Origin: Rickettsia rickettsii
GTDB taxonomy: Bacteria > Pseudomonadota > Alphaproteobacteria > Rickettsiales > Rickettsiaceae
DNA: 64,000 nucleotides
Assembly (NCBI RefSeq): GCF_001951015.1
Contig: NZ_CP018914.1
Span: 558,001-622,000 of the forward strand
Direction of reading: 5' to 3'
A program made the position numbers and the translations under genes. Position 1 is the first letter of the stretch, and every line of letters starts with the position of its first letter. Shown here one piece after another: positions 58,473 to 64,000 of the stretch. The notes under the pieces are model-generated. The model worked only from the letters and a program-made list of their open reading frames with translations. It had not been told where the DNA came from and did no database searches.

Positions 58473-58668
58473 TTCATCATTGTGAGGAGGCGTTGTTACA
58501 TTGCTTCTATGTCATGCCCGTGAAAGCGGGAATCTAGATTTTTTATTGTCACCCCGTGGCGTGACCACGGGGTCTTGTATCACCAGCCGAGTCCTAAGAT
58601 ACCGCAATCAAGTTGCAGTATGACATTAAAGGTTACTAGATTGCTGCTTTCGCAGAAATGACATCAGA
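58473..58668. repeat. Cluster of family A, C, B and C elements
   Basis: In order: an A left arm CATCATTGTGAGGAGGCGTTGTTAC (58473), a C half ATGTCATGCCCGTGAAAGCG (58509), a B element GTCACCCCGTGGCGTGACCA to AATCAAGTTGCAGTATGAC (58548-58624), and a C half TTGCTGCTTTCGCAGAAATG with ACATC (58642-58668). The last part runs into the 3' end of the PLP-dehydratase gene. Confidence 0.85.
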
Positions 58669-59667
58669 ACATAAAGATTTAGGTGAGATGCTTAAATACG
58701 CCTCTTTCCATAATTCATTATAAAGAATAGGATCGATATTACCGCCTGAGATTAGTACTAGTAATTTTTGAGGTTTGGATTGTGTTTTTAAAAAATTTAC
58801 CACTGAAACCATGTTTATACTACTTGACGGCTCGCATATTACTTTAAGTAAATGAGTAAGCCACGCCGTCCAGTAATATATTTCATATTCTTCTGCTAAA
58901 TAAAAATCATCAAGTTTTTTCAGATATTCAAATGTACGAGCTGATATACTCAAGGTTTTAAGACCGTCCGCAATAGTATTCGGAGCATAGTTAAATCTAT
59001 ATGTTTTATTATCTTTAACAGATAAATAAGCATCATTGGCATTTAAAGGTTCTGAACCTATTAACAAGCTTGTCGGTGATATTAATTCCTTGGCAAGATA
59101 TGCGCCAGAAATTAAACCGCCGCCGCCGCAAGAGGCAAAAATAGCATCAGGACTAAAACCTAGCTGCTGTAATGCTTCATAGCATAACGTGCCTGCTCCT
59201 GCTATTGTAGAATCACTATCGGAAGGATGCATATAGTAAAATCCTTGCTTTTCATCTTCTTTTGCTTTTTCTTCCGCTTCTTGTCGAGTATATGTATATA
59301 TAACTTCACCGCCGTAATAAAGAGCTGCTTGCTGTTTTACTTTTGAAGTATTTAACGGTAAATAAATCCTTGTTTTAATACCGAATAATTTGCTCGCATA
59401 AGCAAGACCGATTCCATGGTTACCCGTACTATAACCGACTATTTTATCAGGTAATTTTCCTTGCTCTTTTAATTCTAATAAATGATTTAACACGCCTCTA
59501 ACTTTAAATGCACCGGTTTTTTGTAATGATTCAACCTTAAAAAAAATCTCATGACCGAGCATCTCATTTAAGCTTTCAGAGTGAACGATCGGAGTTAAAT
59601 GTAGATATTGTTTTATTCTATTATGTGCGGCTGCTACATTTTGAGGAGGTTGTAGTAATAAATTCAT
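58636..59667 (-). CDS. PLP-dependent threonine/serine dehydratase-type enzyme
   Basis: 343 residues, fold type II. The PLP lysine is K55 in SLQKTGAFKVRG; the phosphate loop is SCGGGGLISG near 180-190; GYSTGNHGIGLAYASKLFGI and the C-terminal LLVLISGGNIDP also match the threonine dehydratase/serine racemase family. No ACT regulatory domain is present, so it would be of the short, catabolic type. Its last residues (about SDVISAKAAI) and stop are encoded by a family C repeat, so the native end is altered. It probably breaks down serine or threonine to oxo acids and ammonia; a racemase activity is possible. Confidence 0.83.
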   Translation of the reverse strand: MNLLLQPPQNVAAAHNRIKQYLHLTPIVHSESLNEMLGHEIFFKVESLQKTGAFKVRGVLNHLLELKEQGKLPDKIVGYSTGNHGIGLAYASKLFGIKTRIYLPLNTSKVKQQAALYYGGEVIYTYTRQEAEEKAKEDEKQGFYYMHPSDSDSTIAGAGTLCYEALQQLGFSPDAIFASCGGGGLISGAYLAKELISPTSLLIGSEPLNANDAYLSVKDNKTYRFNYAPNTIADGLKTLSISARTFEYLKKLDDFYLAEEYEIYYWTAWLTHLLKVICEPSSSINMVSVVNFLKTQSKPQKLLVLISGGNIDPILYNELWKEAYLSISPKSLCSDVISAKAAI

Positions 59668-59752
59668 AAATATAATTAATAATGGTAGCTTGAAATCAGG
59701 TTAATACTATATTATATAGTTAATAATTAGAAATTTTAAAAGGTTTTAATTG

Positions 59753-62089
59753 ATGCATAAAAAATCCCTTCCGTTAATGGCACTGAGAGATATGGTAGTA
59801 TTTCCGGGAGTAATTGCTCCTATTTTTGTGGGTAGGCCAAAATCGTTGCAAGCACTCTCTCATACTACCATTTCCGAGGAAGATAATAGTAAATATATTT
59901 TAGTAACTTTACAGAAAAAATTTGATCAAGAAAACCCTAGTACACACGAACTTTATAACACAGCTATACTTGCCAAGATTATCCAAATAGTGAAGCTGCC
60001 TAATAATACGGCAAAAATCTTAATAGAAGCAGTAGCAAGAGTAAAGCTAAGCAATATCAAAGGCGACGAAGCTTTTGAAGCAAATTATGAAATTATTCCA
60101 GATGAAGAAATATTTGATGTTAATAACATGCGTTCACTCGTTGATAATGCAGTACAACTATTTAGTAAATATGCGATTAATGATAAGAAAGTTAATGCAG
60201 AAATTATTGAAACTATCAATAAAGCAATAAGTAATAGCACTAATTTCATAGATATTATAAATATATTAGCCTCACATTTGATAACTTCACTTGAGGCAAA
60301 GCAGCATTTATTAGAAGAAACTAGTCCTTTTAAGCGTATCACTACGGTTATTAGTACGCTTACTTCCAATATAGTAAATTCAGAAACCGAGCAGGCATTG
60401 CAGCAAAGAGTAAGAAAGCAAATCGAAAAAACGCAGCGTGATTATTATCTGCACGAACAAATGAAAGCTATTCAAAAAGAGCTTGATGAAGATAAATCAG
60501 AACTTGCCGATATTGAGAAAAAAATTAAAAGTTTAAAATTATCAAAAGAAGCAAAAGAAAAAGCTGAGGCTGAACTTAAGAAACTCCGTACTATGAACCA
60601 AATGTCAGCGGAGTCGGGAGTAACGCGTAACTATCTTGAGACATTGCTTAGCCTGCCTTGGGGTAAGTATGATAATAGCAAAATAGATATTAACCAAGCA
60701 GAGAAAATTTTAAATCGTGACCATTTTGGACTCGAAAAAGTTAAAGAACGCATTATAGAATATTTAGCGGTATTACAGCGTTCAAGTAAAATTAGAGGAC
60801 CTATATTATGTTTAATAGGTCCGCCAGGGGTCGGTAAAACTTCACTTGTAAAATCTATTGCCGAAGGAATGGGCAGAAAATATACTAAACTTGCGCTCGG
60901 CGGTGTTAGAGACGAAGCAGAAATCAGAGGGCATAGAAAAACTTACCTTGGATCAATGCCCGGTAAAATTTTAGGTCAACTTAAGAAAGTTAAGACTAGT
61001 AATCCTGTAATGCTGCTTGATGAAATCGATAAAATGAGTTCTGATTTTAGAGGTGATCCGGCATCCGCTTTGCTTGAGGTATTAGACCCTGAGCAGAATA
61101 GTCACTTTGTTGATCATTATCTAGAAGTAGAATATGATCTATCAAATGTAATATTTATTGCTACTGCTAACTCTCATGATTTACCTAGAGCTTTAAGTGA
61201 TAGAATGGAAAAAATATATATTTCCGGTTATGTAGAGGAAACAAAGCTCCAAATTGCCAGAAATTATTTAGTTCCAAAACAATTTAAAATGCATAAAATC
61301 AAAAAAGATGAAATTACTATATCCGAGATGGCACTTTTGGATTTAATTAGATATTATACCAAGGAATCAGGTGTAAGAGCTTTAGAGCGCGAAATAGGGG
61401 CATTAACTAGAAAAGCATTAAAGCAGATTTTAGCAGATAAAAGTGTTAAGCATATCGCCATAGATAGTAATCATCTTGAAGAATTTTTAGGAGCTAAGAA
61501 ATATAATTTCGGGCTTGCCGAGAAAGAAGATCAAATAGGAAGTACTACGGGACTTGCTTACACTGAAGTAGGCGGAGAGCTTTTAACTATAGAGGCTTTA
61601 GCATTTCCAGGGAAAGGTGAAATAAAGACCACCGGAAAACTCGGTGATGTTATGAAAGAATCGGCAATGGCTGCCTATAGTTGTTTTAGAAGCAGAGCAA
61701 CAAATTTTGGATTAAAGTACGACAATTATAAAGATTTTGATATTCACATTCACGTACCAGCTGGAGCTATTCCAAAAGATGGGCCGTCTGCTGGCTGTGC
61801 TTTGTTTACGACTATTGTTTCGTTGATGACTAAAATACCCGTACATCGTACTGTAGCAATGACCGGTGAAATTACTTTAAGAGGCAATGTTTTACCTATA
61901 GGTGGTCTTAAAGAGAAGTTACTGGCTGCAAGTAGGGGAGGTATTAAAACCGTGTTGATTCCTGAAGAAAATGTCAAAGATTTGCAAGATATACCGCCGA
62001 ATATAAAAGAAAGCCTAGAAATTATATCTGTATCAAATATTGATCAAGTACTTAAGCATGCTTTGGTAGGAACACCGATAAATAAATAG
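59753..62089 (+). CDS. lon: Lon protease
   Basis: ATP-dependent serine protease degrading damaged and regulatory proteins. The start is taken at ATG 59753 (778 residues); the TTG just before it is not needed. N-terminal substrate-binding domain (to about 300) with PLMALRDMVVFPGVIAPIFV, AAA+ module with Walker A GPPGVGKTS, Walker B MLLDEIDKM, and the protease domain with the Ser-Lys dyad S679 in PKDGPSAGCAL and K722 in GGLKEKLLAA, the same numbers as in the E. coli enzyme. Closely followed by a sca-type autotransporter pseudogene, the same order I recall in R. prowazekii. Confidence 0.98.
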   Translation: MHKKSLPLMALRDMVVFPGVIAPIFVGRPKSLQALSHTTISEEDNSKYILVTLQKKFDQENPSTHELYNTAILAKIIQIVKLPNNTAKILIEAVARVKLSNIKGDEAFEANYEIIPDEEIFDVNNMRSLVDNAVQLFSKYAINDKKVNAEIIETINKAISNSTNFIDIINILASHLITSLEAKQHLLEETSPFKRITTVISTLTSNIVNSETEQALQQRVRKQIEKTQRDYYLHEQMKAIQKELDEDKSELADIEKKIKSLKLSKEAKEKAEAELKKLRTMNQMSAESGVTRNYLETLLSLPWGKYDNSKIDINQAEKILNRDHFGLEKVKERIIEYLAVLQRSSKIRGPILCLIGPPGVGKTSLVKSIAEGMGRKYTKLALGGVRDEAEIRGHRKTYLGSMPGKILGQLKKVKTSNPVMLLDEIDKMSSDFRGDPASALLEVLDPEQNSHFVDHYLEVEYDLSNVIFIATANSHDLPRALSDRMEKIYISGYVEETKLQIARNYLVPKQFKMHKIKKDEITISEMALLDLIRYYTKESGVRALEREIGALTRKALKQILADKSVKHIAIDSNHLEEFLGAKKYNFGLAEKEDQIGSTTGLAYTEVGGELLTIEALAFPGKGEIKTTGKLGDVMKESAMAAYSCFRSRATNFGLKYDNYKDFDIHIHVPAGAIPKDGPSAGCALFTTIVSLMTKIPVHRTVAMTGEITLRGNVLPIGGLKEKLLAASRGGIKTVLIPEENVKDLQDIPPNIKESLEIISVSNIDQVLKHALVGTPINK

Positions 62090-62264
62090 AGATTTATTAA
62101 TAGTCAAAATATCATATATTAAATTAATGCAAGCTATAGTAAAGTAATTCTTTTTGACTTTTCAATCAAAATGCGATTTTTCTTGCTTAATTCCTGACTA
62201 TCTTGAGCTCACCTATTATTATAGACTCTCTTCCTTATGCCTGTCACTAAATTGGGCTGAATTG

Positions 62265-62386
62265 ACTATATTGTTGCGTGGATCAATTTCACCTCTGTCA
62301 CCCCGTGGCTTGACCATGGGATCCAGAAAACTACTAATAATTTTAGTATTTTGTATTGTTTTTATGGACCCCGTGGGGGTGTGACA
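62265..62386. repeat. Family B element with AT core, preceded by outer TTGTTGCGTGGAT box
   Basis: TATTGTTGCGTGGATCAATTT (62270) precedes GTCACCCCGTGGCTTGACCA (62297). The core ACTAATAATTTTAGTATTTT and right arm ACCCCGTGGGGGTGTGAC end the element at 62386. Beyond it a 28-codon scrap (NAATTAAATQSGVSEVVKSM, stop near 62477) is gene debris. The rest of 62090-62579 is AT-rich and shows no gene. Confidence 0.72.
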
Positions 62387-62579
62387 CAGTAATGCTGCTA
62401 CTACTGCGGCAGCTACTCAAAGCGGTGTATCTGAGGTAGTAAAATCCATGCCTACAATAAAAGACAAAACAGCTTAGTTTATCTTTCCAAATTTCATTGA
62501 GAAATTCCTTTAACTTAATTCTAAATACATAATTAAATTTCTACACTACCAAGTAACAATATTTGTTTGGTACAGCATC

Positions 62580-62691
62580 GTTCAGAAAGCTTGATACAAG
62601 TGAATTTTCTGACATGTGCCTTTGCTCACGTACTTTTTGTACGTTCCGCAGGCTCAGTCGTCAATTCATCTTGTCTAAAGCTTTCTGAATC
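62580..62691. repeat. Family D palindromic element, third copy
   Basis: TTCAGAAAGCTTGATACAAG and CTTGTCTAAAGCTTTCTGAA are the end arms. Read on the minus strand it gives ESFRQDELTTEPAERTKST, a stop, then AKAHVRKFTCIKLSE, the same peptide type as in the sensor kinase. It lies about 70 bases before the sca gene start. Confidence 0.85.
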
Positions 62692-62763
62692 TAGCTCTAT
62701 CTGCTTCTATTTTATTATTGTAAAAAAGTTGCTACAAATTATTAATTAAATGTATTAATATTA

Positions 62764-64000
62764 ATGAAAGAATCAAAAATTTTAAGAAAATTTTTAGCAA
62801 CGGCATCATTATGCGGAACATTATTCACTAGCTCTAATACTGCAGGAGCAACAATTCCTAATCTCGGTAGCGTAAGCTTGAGTCCCGGTGCCGGTCTTGT
62901 AGGAGGAGTATTTAATAACGGCAATATTTATTCAAAGGACTTGGCATTAAAATATCGGCAGATAAAACAAATGCTGTTATTGGCGGGATAAATACATTAA
63001 TTAATAGCACTACCTGCTTTTGGTGGGGTTGAGGTAAGTCAAAATGTATCACTAGGTGCTTTTAGTGCAACAGTAGGTCTTACTCCTAATTTCACTCCTC
63101 TTAAATTTATTAATAATGATGTTACGTCAATTGTTACCGGAGTCGGTAATCAAACATTTAGTAATATAGATTTCGCCGGTAAGAATTCTACTTGACAAAT
63201 TAATAATGGTTTAAATATTACAACTCAGATAGATAATACGGTAGCTGGCAATAACGGTACAATAACATTTGTAGGTACGGGTACTATATCAAATCACATA
63301 GGTCTAACTAACTCTCTTGCTGGAATAAATCTAGGAAACGGGGAAGCACAGATTTATATGTCCGGCGCAGGTAATATTACAATTAATGCTGCAAATATAA
63401 ATCTTACTAACAATAACTCTATACTTACTCTTTTTGACGGTAATATAACAAAGTTAACGGGTAATATAAGTAATACTACCGGCGTTGACGGTCAAGGGAT
63501 ACTAAATCTAGCTCATGATCTTGATAGTAGTAACATAATAACAGGCGATATAGGTAATATAGGCTCATTAGCCGCAGTATAATGTTTTACTTGGGTCGGC
63601 AACACTTAATTCTACAATATTAAAAGCTACTAATATTAATTTACAAAGTAATACGTCCGTACTTAATTTAGATGACGACATAACGGTTGCGGGTAATATA
63701 GACGGTGCTAAAGGAGTAAACGGAAATTTTATAGGGAATGCTATACTTAACGGAAAGATAAATAATTTCAATATACTTCAGTGTAATGGAGGTAACGGTA
63801 AGATTCTTGATTTACAAGGTAATACTACGGTAAATAGTATTGTTTTTGCAGATAGTGTTTTAGCTGCGGGCACTATAAGTGTTAACAGTCTATTAGATGT
63901 AGGAGGTATTACTTTTAATAATAGTAATGCTAGTGGCGGTACTTTAATAATAAATACCAAAAATACAATCAATGTTGCATTATTAAACGCTATAAAAGCA
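62764..64000 (+). pseudogene. sca3: Sca-family autotransporter adhesin, broken (probably sca3), runs off the window
   Basis: The ATG at 62764 begins a long signal peptide MKESKILRKFLATASLCGTL then FTSSNTAGA. After NGNIYSKDL the frame changes: SADKTNAVIGGINTLINS, then FGGVEVSQNVSLGAFSATVG and FINNDVTSIVTGVGNQTFSN follow in further frames with stops at about 62989, 63031 and 63195. The later part is full of beta-helix repeats (NGTITFVGTGTIS, NITINAANINLTNNNS, ITGDIGNIGS), the passenger type of rickettsial Sca/Omp proteins; a stop near 63580 breaks it again. The gene continues beyond base 64000, so the autotransporter barrel is not visible. The name rests on position next to lon. Confidence 0.75.

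Noticed and set aside
62154-62384. 76-codon plus frame after lon
   Set aside because: Its second half is a family B repeat, and its first half has no homology signal that I recognise; likely chance.
1703-62691. CRISPR array
   Set aside because: The many repeats are dispersed palindromes of several families at irregular distances, not direct repeats with regular spacers, and no cas gene is present.
1-64000. tRNA or rRNA genes
   Set aside because: I saw no T-loop/acceptor patterns or rRNA stretches on reading; short tRNAs could be missed, and a tRNAscan-SE run would settle it.

Overview
The window is AT-rich, compact chromosomal DNA of a Rickettsia (Alphaproteobacteria, obligate intracellular). 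The evidence is the gene set (ftsW, murG, dapF, mtaB, pheST, dnaN, leuS, uppS-cdsA, an EnvZ/OmpR-like pair, ilvE, dapA, smpB, sucCD, rbfA, recR, nadK, rnj, gpsA, trxB, gabD, uvrD, lon), a decayed Sca-type autotransporter directly after lon, and many short palindromic elements like the Rickettsia palindromic elements (RPEs), several of them inside open genes. The species cannot be told from the sequence alone. I recognised no rRNA, tRNA, CRISPR array or intact insertion sequence.

Layout. 1-2736: end of ftsW, murG carrying an in-frame RPE, and a lipoprotein. 2894-11223: a long decayed stretch holding an unknown pseudogene, a complete but broken tripartite efflux operon on the minus strand (outer-membrane factor, membrane-fusion protein, RND pump), one intact glycosyltransferase and a broken PD-(D/E)XK (Rpn-type) transposase. 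11312-21747: plus-strand housekeeping block dapF-mtaB, pheS-pheT, dnaN, a frameshifted DUF1653 gene, a DUF3576-like secreted protein and leuS. 21748-22823: repeats and gene debris. 22824-27485: minus-strand block with an RNase D-like gene, ftsB-like, cdsA, uppS and a two-component system. 27697-31017: ilvE, dapA-smpB and a DsbA-like protein. 31250-39876: minus-strand block sucD-sucC, a vapBC pair with a frameshifted toxin, broken cytochrome b561, an S9 peptidase, a Tim44-like protein, a broken acyltransferase, rbfA and a small membrane protein. 40019-46957: RDD protein, recR, a broken TPR gene, nadK, rnj, gpsA. 47143-58459: AEC transporter, alpha/beta hydrolase, trxB, gabD, GT2 glycosyltransferase, uvrD, and a Rickettsia-type unknown family in which one tandem copy is intact and one is broken. 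58636-64000: a PLP-dependent dehydratase, lon and the start of a decayed sca gene, probably sca3.

How the genes work together. Much of the intact content serves the envelope: dapA and dapF make the meso-diaminopimelate of peptidoglycan, uppS makes the lipid carrier, murG makes lipid II, and ftsW and the FtsB-like protein act in septation. cdsA and gpsA feed phospholipid synthesis. sucCD and gabD connect to the TCA cycle. The rest is translation (pheST, leuS, smpB, mtaB, rbfA), DNA maintenance (dnaN, recR, uvrD) and RNA or protein turnover (rnj, RNase D, lon).

The most striking feature is the repeat load. I can sort the repeats by eye into at least six palindromic families, called A to F here: A, GTCATTGCGAG arms; B, GTCATACCGTGG arms with CAAGTCGCGG; C, ATGTCATTCCCGC hairpins; D, about 120 bp, readable as a peptide containing SFRQDE; E and F, about 120-160 bp. 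They fill most gaps between genes, lie in frame inside murG, pheT and the sensor kinase, and supply the C-terminus or stop codon of the GT4 glycosyltransferase, gpsA and the PLP dehydratase. About a dozen pseudogenes sit beside intact housekeeping genes, as expected for ongoing genome reduction. No wholly new functional system is proven here. The best candidates for follow-up are the composite palindromes with a shared outer TTGTTGCGTGGAT box and the tandem unknown family at 56143-58459.
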